In this document: piece by piece, positions 5,147 to 12,034 of the stretch
Layout of the letters: each line of letters opens with the position of its first letter
Numbering within the stretch: position 1 is the stretch's first letter
Source of the DNA: a virus
Virus record (IMG/VR): IMGVR_UViG_3300007734_000521
Coordinates: 1-25,816 of that record
Length of the DNA stretch: 25,816 bases
Strand: one strand, 5' to 3'
The notes under the pieces: generated by a model
What the model saw: the letters and a program-made list of their open reading frames with translations, nothing else
Database searches by the model: none
What the model was told of the DNA's origin: nothing
Position numbers and translations under genes: made by a program

Positions 5147-5173
5147 CGCGCGACGAAATATAACTGGCATCAA
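5147..5173 (-). promoter_or_regulatory. 27-bp CGCGCGA...AAATATAACTGG element, copy C
   Basis: CGCGCGACG, then AAATATAACTGG, ending CATCAA. It sits between the terminator at 5181-5205 and the leader hairpin of the 235-aa gene, the same order as copies A and B. Candidate promoter or operator. Confidence 0.5.
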
Positions 5174-5180
5174 TAGGCCA

Positions 5181-5205
5181 AAAGAAAGGGAGCCGAAGCT
5201 CCCTT
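5181..5205 (-). terminator. intrinsic terminator after the 53-aa gene
   Basis: AAGGGAGC (5186-5193) pairs with GCTCCCTT (5198-5205) around CGAA, which is a stable TTCG loop on the minus strand. The stem is followed on that strand by TTTCTTTT. Confidence 0.85.
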
Positions 5206-5208
5206 CCC

Positions 5209-5370
5209 TTACATCGCCTGCATCTGGTGCTTGGTCATGTGGATCGCAACCCACAGCAAGTACAGCGCTCTTACAGTACCTACGTCGCGCCGCGCTTCAT
5301 AGAAAGCATAGGCTTTGCCGTAGTGCCTGACGTTGTCCCGTACGTCGAACGGTGATATGAATAAAGACAT
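5209..5370 (-). CDS. very small basic hypothetical protein (53 aa)
   Basis: Read directly from the minus strand: begins MSLFISPFDVRDNVRHYGKA and ends HMTKHQMQAM. AAAGGAAACGAT precedes the ATG. A helical central part (AYAFYEARRDVGTVRALYLLWVAIHMTKH) is moderately hydrophobic but interrupted by charges, so a true membrane segment is doubtful. It lies between two hairpins, the terminator at 5181-5205 and the hairpin at 5389-5404, in line with the 72-codon gene upstream. Too short to assign; similar small basic proteins are common in phage early regions. Confidence 0.65.
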   Translation of the reverse strand: MSLFISPFDVRDNVRHYGKAYAFYEARRDVGTVRALYLLWVAIHMTKHQMQAM

Positions 5371-5388
5371 ATCGTTTCCTTTCAAAGC

Positions 5389-5404
5389 GGGGGCCGAAGC
5401 CCCC
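5389..5404 (-). terminator. TTCG-loop hairpin between two small genes
   Basis: GGGGGC (5389-5394) pairs with GCCCCC (5399-5404) around CGAA (TTCG on the minus strand). The following T-run is poor, so it may be a weak terminator, a processing site or an mRNA-stabilising hairpin between the 72-codon and 53-codon genes. Confidence 0.5.
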
Positions 5405-5409
5405 TCTGG

Positions 5410-5628
5410 TTAGCGGTAGTAACGCACCGCGACACGTTGACCAAATAGGTTGGTCACCTTGCTGAACTGCTGCTTGGCTACCTTGTCCTTGCGGCTGTGC
5501 AAGTACATCCAAGTCAGTGCCTGCGACTTAGTCCACGACTTGTGCGTGGTAGCCACGCGGTCAGTCAACTGGATCACTGTCGTGTACACACCATGTGTAC
5601 GCAACCAACGGGTGAGAGCTTTAAACAT
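5410..5628 (-). CDS. small basic hypothetical protein (72 aa)
   Basis: Begins MFKALTRWLRTHGVYTTVI after AAAGGGATAT. Strongly basic (many K and R) with several aromatic residues. A central SWTKSQALTWMYLHSRKDKVAKQQF segment is probably helical, and the end FGQRVAVRYYR is probably a strand. This could be a nucleic-acid-binding protein, but no motif proves it. It is the first minus-strand gene left of the central control region. The 29-bp leader box at 5692-5720 and the cytosine-rich region lie upstream of it. Confidence 0.65.
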   Translation of the reverse strand: MFKALTRWLRTHGVYTTVIQLTDRVATTHKSWTKSQALTWMYLHSRKDKVAKQQFSKVTNLFGQRVAVRYYR

Positions 5629-5691
5629 ATATCCCTTTCGTGTCTGCCTCAGACCATCTGAAGCATTGAATATAGATTAGCAGATGTGGAG

Positions 5692-5720
5692 CTGAAAAGT
5701 CTAGTTTGGAGCAGGGAAAC
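5692..5720 (-). promoter_or_regulatory. 29-bp leader box, copy 2
   Basis: CTGAAAAGTCTAGTTTGGAG followed by CAGGGAAAC, 27 of 29 bases identical to 5048-5076. About 64 bases upstream of the start of the 72-aa gene. On the minus strand TTTTCA is followed after 18 bases by TATATT. Confidence 0.45.
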
Positions 5721-5721
5721 A

Positions 5722-5757
5722 CCCCAAAACCCCCGCCCTGCCTGCCCCCCACCCCCC
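5722..5757 (-). other. cytosine tracts, potential G-quadruplex on minus strand
   Basis: Runs of C at 5722-5725, 5730-5734, 5736-5738, 5745-5750 and 5752-5757 give five G-tracts of at least three on the minus strand, with loops of one to six bases. This meets the usual quadruplex pattern. Formation in the cell is not shown. Confidence 0.5.
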
Positions 5758-5875
5758 TAAATTAAAATGAGCCTCTCCCACGCCCCCATACCCTCTGAAC
5801 AACACAAATAACCACATATTTTTCAAAAATCCAACCAACTAATATGTCAAGTTAAGAAATGGCGACTTTCCGCTG

Positions 5876-6008
5876 CGTGTAATTCGCCCCAAGTAATAAT
5901 TCTTGGCTTTCGTGTAGTCGCCGCCCAGGTATGTGTAATTTGTTGAATTACACAGGGCCACTCGTCCGAAAAGGTCAGGCTACCCCCACCCCCCTATCGA
6001 ATTACACA
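5876..6008. promoter_or_regulatory. nested symmetric array of four TGTGTAATT half-sites
   Basis: TGTGTAATT (5932-5940) and AATTACACA (5946-5954) form a perfect 9-base inverted repeat with a five-base spacer. An outer CGTGTAATT (5876-5884) and AATTACACA (6000-6008) flank it at 56 and 54 bases, so the whole array is symmetrical about position 5943. This looks like an operator for a dimeric or looping regulator upstream of the late operon. Confidence 0.6.
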
Positions 6009-6121
6009 TCCCGTAGCAACTTGGAAAAACGAAATGACCCCCGGGTAGGATTCCTTACCTCCTCTTGCACTAAGATATATTTATATGTTACATTTGCCTA
6101 ACTGCCGGAGATTCCGCTTAC

Positions 6122-6694
6122 ATGTCAGAACAGATCATGCCTTATATAGAGGAAAACATCCCTCTGCCCAAGAACGCCTCAGATGCGTTCCCTGACCTGT
6201 CCCCGTCTGAAGAACTCACCATGAGAGCCAACGTGGTGAAGCTGATGTCTGACTTAACAGGCCATCCCCTTGCCCCCACACAAGAGAACGCCAATCAGGC
6301 AAGAGAGATTGCTAAGCAGATGATTTCAGATCCGACGCTCAGACCTGACTTCTCTAAGTACCCCAACGAGACCCTTGCCATGCTTGCCGGTATGGTAGCT
6401 CAGATGAACGTGTCCATCGTTGAAGAGTTGTCTGACTTAAAGATGTATGTGGTCAACAAGCTGGTAGCAGAGATTGAAAGTGCCAAGGACGCCAAGACCC
6501 GGGTAGCAGCACTATCTAAATTAGGTGAGATTGATGGTGTCGATGCCTTCAAGAAGCGCAGTGAAGTGACGCATAAGATCATGTCGATTGAGGAAGTTGA
6601 AAAGGAACTCTTGGATACCCTGACTAAACTCGAAGACAAAGCGATAGATGTTGAGGCCCGCGAAGTTGTCCGGGGCGAAGTTAAAAACGGATGA
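6122..6694 (+). CDS. putative terminase small subunit (190 aa)
   Basis: First gene of the late operon and directly upstream of the large terminase, overlapping its start by four bases. The product is acidic and almost wholly helical; the second half (about residues 85-185) is heptad-like (IVEELSDLKMYVVNKLVAEIESAKDAKTR in pieces) as in oligomerising small terminases. No clear helix-turn-helix is visible to me. A GGAG box lies 12 bases ahead of the ATG, a little far. The small terminase recognises phage DNA and loads the motor; assignment here rests on gene order and fold type, not on a diagnostic motif. Length is normal for the family. Confidence 0.65.
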   Translation: MSEQIMPYIEENIPLPKNASDAFPDLSPSEELTMRANVVKLMSDLTGHPLAPTQENANQAREIAKQMISDPTLRPDFSKYPNETLAMLAGMVAQMNVSIVEELSDLKMYVVNKLVAEIESAKDAKTRVAALSKLGEIDGVDAFKKRSEVTHKIMSIEEVEKELLDTLTKLEDKAIDVEAREVVRGEVKNG

Positions 6695-8217
6695 CTGCAC
6701 TTCCACAACTCTCTCCAGAACAACTGTTTAAACTACGGCAAGCCCTGCCGACGATGCCCGAGAAGCAGAAAAGGCGCACTCTTGAGCTACTGAAGACCTA
6801 CGATGCCCAGATGACACAGACTTTGAGCAAGGAGAGCTTCCTTGACTTCGTCAAACACGTCTATCCGGGGTACAAAGTTGGCCCTCACCACCTGAAATTG
6901 GCCCAAATCTTCGAGGATATCGCCAATGGCAAGAAGAAAAGGGTGATTGTAAATATTGCACCCCGCCACGGCAAGTCAGAATTGATTTCATACCTTGCTC
7001 CAGCATGGTTTTTGGGCAAACATCCTCAGAAAAAGATCATCATGGCCTCCCACACTGCCGATTTGGCGGTGAATTTCGGTCGTAGAGTGCGAAATTTGGT
7101 CGGAATGGAGACCTACAAGGACATTTTTCCGCAAGTTGAGCTGCAAGCTGACTCGAAATCGGCTTCCAGATGGGGTACAAACTTCCAAGGAGAGTATTTT
7201 GCAATCGGTGTGGGTGGCGCTCTTGCTGGTCGAGGTGCTGATCTATTCATTATTGACGATCCTCATTCGGAACAAGACGCTAAAACTGGGCGAGCTGATG
7301 TTTTTCTTCCTGCTTGGGAGTGGTTCCAGTCTGGCCCTCTTCAGCGTCTTATGCCCGGTGGCGCGATCATTGTTGTGATGACTCGGTGGTCGAAACTGGA
7401 CTTGACAGGGATGATTGTCAACCAGATGAACCGCGAAGAGGGTGTCGATCAGTGGGAAGTGGTTGAGTTTCCGGCAATTAAGCCCGATGGAGAGGCACTT
7501 TGGCCTGAGTTCTGGCCCGTTGAGGAGCTTTATGCGAAGAAAGCTGCACTTGATGTGCGGTATTGGAATGCCCAATACATGCAGAACCCCGTTTCAGAAG
7601 AAGGCGCTCTTATTAAGAGGGAGTGGTGGAAGATCTGGGACAAAGAGGAGCCACCCAACTGCGAATTCACCATCATGAGTCTGGATGCGGCGCAGGAAGC
7701 CACAAACCGGTCAGATTACAACGCATTGACGACGTGGGGGGTCTTCTTCAATGAGGAGACGAACAATTACGCGATCATCCTGCTCAACTCAGTCAAGAAA
7801 CGGCTGGAGTTCCCAGAGCTGAAAGCCTTGGTGATCGAGGAGTACAAAGAGTGGCAGCCAGATGCGTTTATGGTGGAAAAGAAGTCCAACGGCGCGGCGC
7901 TGTACCAAGAGTTTAGGCGTATGGGTATACCCGTAGGGGAGTTCACCCCGGGCAAGGGGCAAGACAAGATCGCCCGTGTCAACGCAGTTTCCAGTTTGTT
8001 CCAAGGGGGCGTGGTCTACGCGCCGGACAGACGATGGGCGAAGGAGGTCATAGAAGAATGCAACGACTTCCCTAGCGGAGCGAACGATGACTTGGTAGAC
8101 TCCACAACACTGGCTCTGTTGAGATTCCGGCAGGGTGGCTTTATTCGTCTGGATACTGATGAGCCAGAAGACAATTTCATGAAAAAAATGTTTCGCAAAA
8201 AAGCGGCATATTATTAA
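6691..8217 (+). CDS. terL: terminase large subunit, DNA-packaging ATPase/nuclease (508 aa)
   Basis: N-terminal ATPase: Walker A-type PRHGKSE at residues 91-97, Walker B LFIIDD at 185-190, and the coupling motif VMTRW at 229-233. C-terminal RNase H-like nuclease: SLDAA (D332), an acidic E396 in VEKKSNGAAL, and the final aspartate cluster GANDDLVDST (466-470). These are the expected catalytic residues, so the enzyme looks intact. It pumps DNA into the prohead through the portal and cuts it. Start overlaps the small subunit stop (ATGA). Length of about 500 residues is normal. The nuclease and ATPase motifs make this assignment firm. Confidence 0.95.
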   Translation: MTALPQLSPEQLFKLRQALPTMPEKQKRRTLELLKTYDAQMTQTLSKESFLDFVKHVYPGYKVGPHHLKLAQIFEDIANGKKKRVIVNIAPRHGKSELISYLAPAWFLGKHPQKKIIMASHTADLAVNFGRRVRNLVGMETYKDIFPQVELQADSKSASRWGTNFQGEYFAIGVGGALAGRGADLFIIDDPHSEQDAKTGRADVFLPAWEWFQSGPLQRLMPGGAIIVVMTRWSKLDLTGMIVNQMNREEGVDQWEVVEFPAIKPDGEALWPEFWPVEELYAKKAALDVRYWNAQYMQNPVSEEGALIKREWWKIWDKEEPPNCEFTIMSLDAAQEATNRSDYNALTTWGVFFNEETNNYAIILLNSVKKRLEFPELKALVIEEYKEWQPDAFMVEKKSNGAALYQEFRRMGIPVGEFTPGKGQDKIARVNAVSSLFQGGVVYAPDRRWAKEVIEECNDFPSGANDDLVDSTTLALLRFRQGGFIRLDTDEPEDNFMKKMFRKKAAYY

Positions 8218-8226
8218 GGGCACATC

Positions 8227-8643
8227 ATGGCAACCGGACTAAAACAGTACAGTGGAGATCAAGGGTTAGCCCCCTATGGGTTACGCCACTCTGGTGAAGG
8301 GGCCAAAGGGAAAGGTTATTTTGGCGAGCTTCCGGCTAAAGACGGGAATGTTGCGACTGAGATATCTTCTGACAATGATGAGGGAGAGTACCCGCTTATT
8401 GTCCCGACACTAACAGGAAAAGAACTTAAACATCTTTTGGCAGATAAGAAGCCTACAGATAAGATATATGATAAAGCGGAATCATGGGCGCGTACCCGTC
8501 GTAAAAGTGGCAAGAGTCCGTTTGCTGATCCTACAGAATTAAGAATGCCGATCCCTAAGAAAAAGGGCGGTGTAGTATCAGCTTCTTCCCGTGCAGATGG
8601 CATAGCCAAACGGGGCAAGACTAGAGGGAGAATGGTCAAGTGA
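8227..8643 (+). CDS. small virion-type protein with GYFGEL domain and C-terminal RADGIA tag (138 aa)
   Basis: ATG preceded by AAGGG. Residues about 23-70 (GEGAKGKGYFGELPAKDG, then YPLIVPTLTGKEL) match a short domain I know from many phage internal or virion proteins, usually of the form G.GY.G.L..PDG...TE followed by P.LVPTLT. The last 25 residues are basic and glycine-rich, ending SSRADGIAKRGKTRGRMVK. This tail recurs in the products at 17111, 17792 and 18086. Located between terminase and portal, it is likely a structural or packaged protein; its job is unknown. Confidence 0.7.
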   Translation: MATGLKQYSGDQGLAPYGLRHSGEGAKGKGYFGELPAKDGNVATEISSDNDEGEYPLIVPTLTGKELKHLLADKKPTDKIYDKAESWARTRRKSGKSPFADPTELRMPIPKKKGGVVSASSRADGIAKRGKTRGRMVK

Positions 8644-8903
8644 CTACACAGAAGTTTATGGGACGCAATCAGTTGGTTGATCGACTTGCAGCACAAGTGG
8701 GCAACAAGGATACGGCGATCGCCATACTTAAACAACGTGGGCACATGAAAGATGATGGGTCACTGACAGCAGCAGGACAGAAGCGCAACATGATGACTGC
8801 TGAAGAACGGGCAAAAGATCGTGCGGTGAAACGCACAGGTCACTCCGCGAAAGATTTTACGTATTCAGCTCGTACAAACCGAGCAACTCTAAAGGGTAGA
8901 TGA
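8640..8903 (+). CDS. small hypothetical protein, GTG start (87 aa)
   Basis: GTG at 8640 overlaps the upstream stop (GTGA) with GGGAG nine bases upstream; an ATG at 8658 (MGRNQ) is the alternative. The product is basic and helical: QLVDRLAAQVGNKDTAIAILKQRGHM may form a helix-turn-helix-like unit (about residues 10-40), followed by an alanine/arginine-rich helix and a polar tail TYSARTNRATLKGR. It sits just ahead of the portal gene, so a head-assembly role is plausible. No function is established. Confidence 0.7.
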   Translation: MTTQKFMGRNQLVDRLAAQVGNKDTAIAILKQRGHMKDDGSLTAAGQKRNMMTAEERAKDRAVKRTGHSAKDFTYSARTNRATLKGR

Positions 8904-11419
8904 TGGCAACAAACATGGACAAATCAGTCTATACAGACGCACCTCAGGGCTTGGAACAACTTGGTGACGAGCAAGAGCCGATTGAGATCACTATTGAAGA
9001 CCCGGAGGCTGTGAATATTAAAGGCCCGGGCTTTGAGATTGATATGGAGGAGGCTGAGGACGAGGACGAGTTCAACAAGAACTTGGCTGAAGAGATGAGC
9101 GAGGATGACTTGATACGCTTATCTGGGGACTTGGTCGGTGAGTATGAGGCAGATATTGCCAGTCGTAAAGATTGGATACAGACCTACGTGGATGGCTTAG
9201 AACTCTTGGGTATGAAGCTTGAAGAGCGTATGGAGCCTTGGCCCGGAGCGTGCGGCGTGTTCCACCCCATCCTGAGTGAGTCTGTGGTTAAGTTCCAAGC
9301 TGAGACCATGATGAGTACTTTTCCGGCGGCGGGGCCGGTCAAAACACAGATTATTGGCAAAGAAACACCGGATAAAAAGAAAGCGGCTGAGCGCGTGCAG
9401 GTGGATATGAACTACCAGCTTACAGACGTTATGAAGGAGTTTCGCCCTGAGCATGAGCGTATGTTGTGGGGTTTGGGTCTGGCGGGCAATGCGTTCAAGA
9501 AGGTGTACTTCGATCCCAGCTTGAATCGTCAGGTCTCTATGTATGTGCCAGCCGAAGACGTGGTTGTGCCGTACGGGGCTTCAAGTTTGGACTCTGCGGA
9601 ACGTGTAACTCACGTGATGCGCAAGACAGCCAACGAGTTGAAACGTCTCCAACATGAGGGTTTTTACCGAGACGTGGACTTGGGCGATCCAGTCAATGTC
9701 ATGGACGAGGTGGAGAAGAAGATTGCTGAGAAGCTTGGCTTCAGAGCATCTGAGGATGATCGTTTCAAGCTCTTGGAGATGCAGGTCGAGATGGACTTGC
9801 CCGGCTACGAGCATACGGACGATGATGGAGATGAGACTGGGATAGCCCTGCCTTACATCGTCACTATCGAGAAGAGTTCGGGTGAGGTGTTAGCGATCCG
9901 CAGAAATTGGAGGCCAGAAGATGAACAATGCCTTAAACGTACTCACTTCGTGCACTACGGCTATATACCGGGCTTTGGATTTTACTGTTTCGGCCTTATT
10001 CATCTTATTGGTGCTTTTGCCAAGTCTGGCACTTCTATCCTTCGTCAGTTGGTTGACGCTGGTACGTTGTCTAATCTTCCCGGTGGTTTTAAAACGCGTG
10101 GTCTACGCTCTAAAGGAGATGACACACCGATAAGTCCCGGGGAATTCCGTGATATGGATGTCCCAAGTGGCTCCATCCGCGACAACATCATGCCCCTGCC
10201 ATACAAAGAACCAAGTCAGGTTCTGGCTGCTCTTCTCCAAACAATCATTGATGAAGGCCGCAAGTTCGCTGGCACTGTTGACCTGCAAGTGGCTGACATG
10301 TCTGCCCAGTCCCCGGTCGGGACAACGCTGGCAATCTTGGAGCGTCAACTCAAAACCATGAGTGCAATTCAAGCGCGTGTCCATTATTCAATGAAGCAAG
10401 AGTTCAAGTTGCTCAAGGATATCATCCGCGACTACACCCCTACAGAGTACAGCTACGACCCAGAAGAAGGCGGTCGTCACGCCAAGCAGAGCGACTATGA
10501 CTATGTGGAAGTGATTCCAGTCAGCGATCCCAATGCAGCAACGATGGCTCAAAAGGTTGTTCAGTATCAGGCGGCTCTTCAGTTAGCCCAGACTGCGCCT
10601 CAGTTGTATGACTTGCCCCAGCTTCATAGACAGATGCTGGACGTGATTGGCATTAAGAACTACCAGAAATTGATACCAGTTGCAGAGGACATGAAGCCGC
10701 GTGACCCAGTCACAGAGAACATGAACATACTCTCCAATAAGCCGGTCAAGGCTTTCTTGTATCAGGATCATAAAGCACACATCGCTGTTCACATGGCGGG
10801 TATGCAGGATCCTCATGTACAAGAGATGGTAGGCCAGAACCCTCAAGCAGCGCAGATGTTGCAGGCAGCTATGTCAGCACACATTGGTGAGCATTTAGGT
10901 ATGGAGTACCGTAAGGAGATTGAGCAACGAATGGGTAGGCCGCTTCCTCCTTATAACGAGGATAAAGACGAAGTCGAGATGTCACCAGAGGTGGAAGTTC
11001 AAGTATCTCAGTTAGCGGCGCAAGCGGCTCAGCAGTTATTGCAGCAACACCAGCAAGAATCTCAACAGAAGAAAGCTCAACAGCAAGCTCAGGATCCGCT
11101 TATTCAGTTGCAGCAACAAGAGTTGCAGATCAAGCAGCAAGACCTACAGCGCAAGTCTCAGAAAGACATGGCTGACATGCAGGCCAAGATGGCTCAGATC
11201 CAAGTTGAGATGAAGCGTATTGAGGCCAATCAGGAGACAGAGGGAGCCAAGCTTGCATTGCAACATCAGAACAATGAGAACCAGCGGCAGACTCAGCAGC
11301 AAGAACAAGGGTTCCGTATGGGCATTGAGATGACTAAGCATAGAGAGCAGTTGAGCCATCAGTCACAACAGCAAGACAAACAGCAACGTAATCAACCTCC
11401 GGTAAAAAAGGATAAATGA
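8900..11419 (+). CDS. portal protein, P22-like (839 aa)
   Basis: Position after terminase and a long family-typical core support this. Residues about 60-230 include EYEADIASRKDWIQTYVDGL, W.GACGVFHPILSESVVKFQ and GLGLAGNAFKKVYFDP, a pattern I associate with portal proteins of the P22 type. The first 60 residues are very acidic. The last 150 (about 690-839) are extraordinarily glutamine-rich and probably form a long helical barrel or coiled coil, like the C-terminal barrel of P22 portals. The dodecameric portal forms the DNA channel at the capsid vertex and docks the terminase. Two adjacent ATGs (8900, 8903) overlap the previous stop. Longer than P22 portal because of both ends. Confidence 0.9.
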   Translation: MMATNMDKSVYTDAPQGLEQLGDEQEPIEITIEDPEAVNIKGPGFEIDMEEAEDEDEFNKNLAEEMSEDDLIRLSGDLVGEYEADIASRKDWIQTYVDGLELLGMKLEERMEPWPGACGVFHPILSESVVKFQAETMMSTFPAAGPVKTQIIGKETPDKKKAAERVQVDMNYQLTDVMKEFRPEHERMLWGLGLAGNAFKKVYFDPSLNRQVSMYVPAEDVVVPYGASSLDSAERVTHVMRKTANELKRLQHEGFYRDVDLGDPVNVMDEVEKKIAEKLGFRASEDDRFKLLEMQVEMDLPGYEHTDDDGDETGIALPYIVTIEKSSGEVLAIRRNWRPEDEQCLKRTHFVHYGYIPGFGFYCFGLIHLIGAFAKSGTSILRQLVDAGTLSNLPGGFKTRGLRSKGDDTPISPGEFRDMDVPSGSIRDNIMPLPYKEPSQVLAALLQTIIDEGRKFAGTVDLQVADMSAQSPVGTTLAILERQLKTMSAIQARVHYSMKQEFKLLKDIIRDYTPTEYSYDPEEGGRHAKQSDYDYVEVIPVSDPNAATMAQKVVQYQAALQLAQTAPQLYDLPQLHRQMLDVIGIKNYQKLIPVAEDMKPRDPVTENMNILSNKPVKAFLYQDHKAHIAVHMAGMQDPHVQEMVGQNPQAAQMLQAAMSAHIGEHLGMEYRKEIEQRMGRPLPPYNEDKDEVEMSPEVEVQVSQLAAQAAQQLLQQHQQESQQKKAQQQAQDPLIQLQQQELQIKQQDLQRKSQKDMADMQAKMAQIQVEMKRIEANQETEGAKLALQHQNNENQRQTQQQEQGFRMGIEMTKHREQLSHQSQQQDKQQRNQPPVKKDK

Positions 11420-11622
11420 TGCTGCACGAAGTAAGACAAGCGCTGGAGTACACAGCGAAACAAATTGACGAGAAAGTCAAACAACTCGAAGATGCCTTGG
11501 GAGCGCGAGCTGCTAGGTCATACGACGAGTACTGCGGGATGTGTGGGGAAATTACAGGTCTGCTCACCGCTCGTAGATACATCACAGACCTGACGAAAAA
11601 CATGGAGAACTCGGATGAGTGA
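11416..11622 (+). CDS. small helical phage protein after portal (68 aa)
   Basis: Starts at ATG 11416 overlapping the portal stop, with AAGGAT upstream. The product is a short helical hairpin: AKQIDEKVKQLEDALGARAARSYDEYCGMCGEITGLL, with Y/C residues, then RRYITDLTKNME. Similar 65-70 residue proteins commonly sit between portal and scaffold genes in environmental podoviruses; the role is not known. It overlaps the next gene by eight bases. Confidence 0.7.
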   Translation: MMLHEVRQALEYTAKQIDEKVKQLEDALGARAARSYDEYCGMCGEITGLLTARRYITDLTKNMENSDE

Positions 11623-12025
11623 AACCTTAGATCTTGGACTGGCAGTCGATTTATCGGCAATCATGCACAAGAATGATGAAGAAAAGGCAACGCAACTGCC
11701 AAAGCCTACGGGCTACAAAATCCTGTGCGCAATCCCCGAGCAGGAGAAGGAGTATGAAGGCGATATTGGGATTATCAAAGCAGACGAGACCCTGCGATAC
11801 GACGAGCTGCTCACTACAGTTTTGTTCGTTGTCGATCTTGGCCCGGACTGTTACGCAGACAAGGCAAAGTTTCCGACTGGGCCTTGGTGTCAAAAAGGCG
11901 ATTTTGTGTTGACTCGACCCAACGCAGGCTCACGCCTACTCATCCACGGACGTGAATTCCGCATCATCAACGACGACTCAGTCGAAGGTGTTGTAGAAGA
12001 CCCCCGTGGCATCAAACGCAAATAA
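11615..12025 (+). CDS. GroES-like co-chaperonin (136 aa)
   Basis: Between residues 30 and 130 the order of elements follows Cpn10/GroES: a first strand (GYKILCAIPE), a mobile-loop-like hydrophobic GIIKADE, a LFVVDLGPD segment like GEVLAVGNG, then KGDFVL like VGDIVIF and a terminal GREFRIINDDSVEGVV like EEVLIMSESDILAIV. Phage co-chaperonins such as T4 gp31 replace GroES so that the host GroEL can fold the capsid protein. The location next to scaffold and two genes before capsid-type proteins fits. Overlaps the preceding gene; the next gene follows after a clear AAGGAG. The long insert DCYADKAKFPTGPWCQ is unlike bacterial GroES. Confidence 0.7.
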   Translation: MSETLDLGLAVDLSAIMHKNDEEKATQLPKPTGYKILCAIPEQEKEYEGDIGIIKADETLRYDELLTTVLFVVDLGPDCYADKAKFPTGPWCQKGDFVLTRPNAGSRLLIHGREFRIINDDSVEGVVEDPRGIKRK

Positions 12026-12034
12026 GGAGCGTAC

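Larger units (their letters stand above)
5629..6121. other. 490-bp central non-coding control region
   Basis: No gene is visible on either strand. From left to right it contains the 29-bp leader box (5692-5720), cytosine tracts (5722-5757) with G-quadruplex potential on the minus strand, four TGTGTAATT-type half-sites (5876-6008), a second cytosine tract (5983-5994) and an AT-rich segment (about 6071-6093) before the late operon. It separates leftward small genes from the rightward morphogenesis genes. Confidence 0.7.

Noticed and set aside
6065-6093. Late promoter TTGCAC-N17-TTACAT before the small terminase gene
   Set aside because: The -10 match is poor and other AT-rich boxes in 6071-6093 fit equally badly; a late promoter probably exists but cannot be placed.
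5629-6121. tRNA gene in the central non-coding region
   Set aside because: No cloverleaf with a T-loop GTTCRANNC and matching acceptor stem was found by eye.
7789-8223. 144-codon minus-strand frame opposite the large terminase
   Set aside because: The terminase nuclease motifs occupy this region on the plus strand; the reverse frame has no start site and no family.
11040-11360. Glutamine-rich CAG/CAA repeat in the portal as a possible unstable repeat element
   Set aside because: It is in frame, codons vary, and a helical glutamine-rich C-terminal barrel is compatible with portal proteins.
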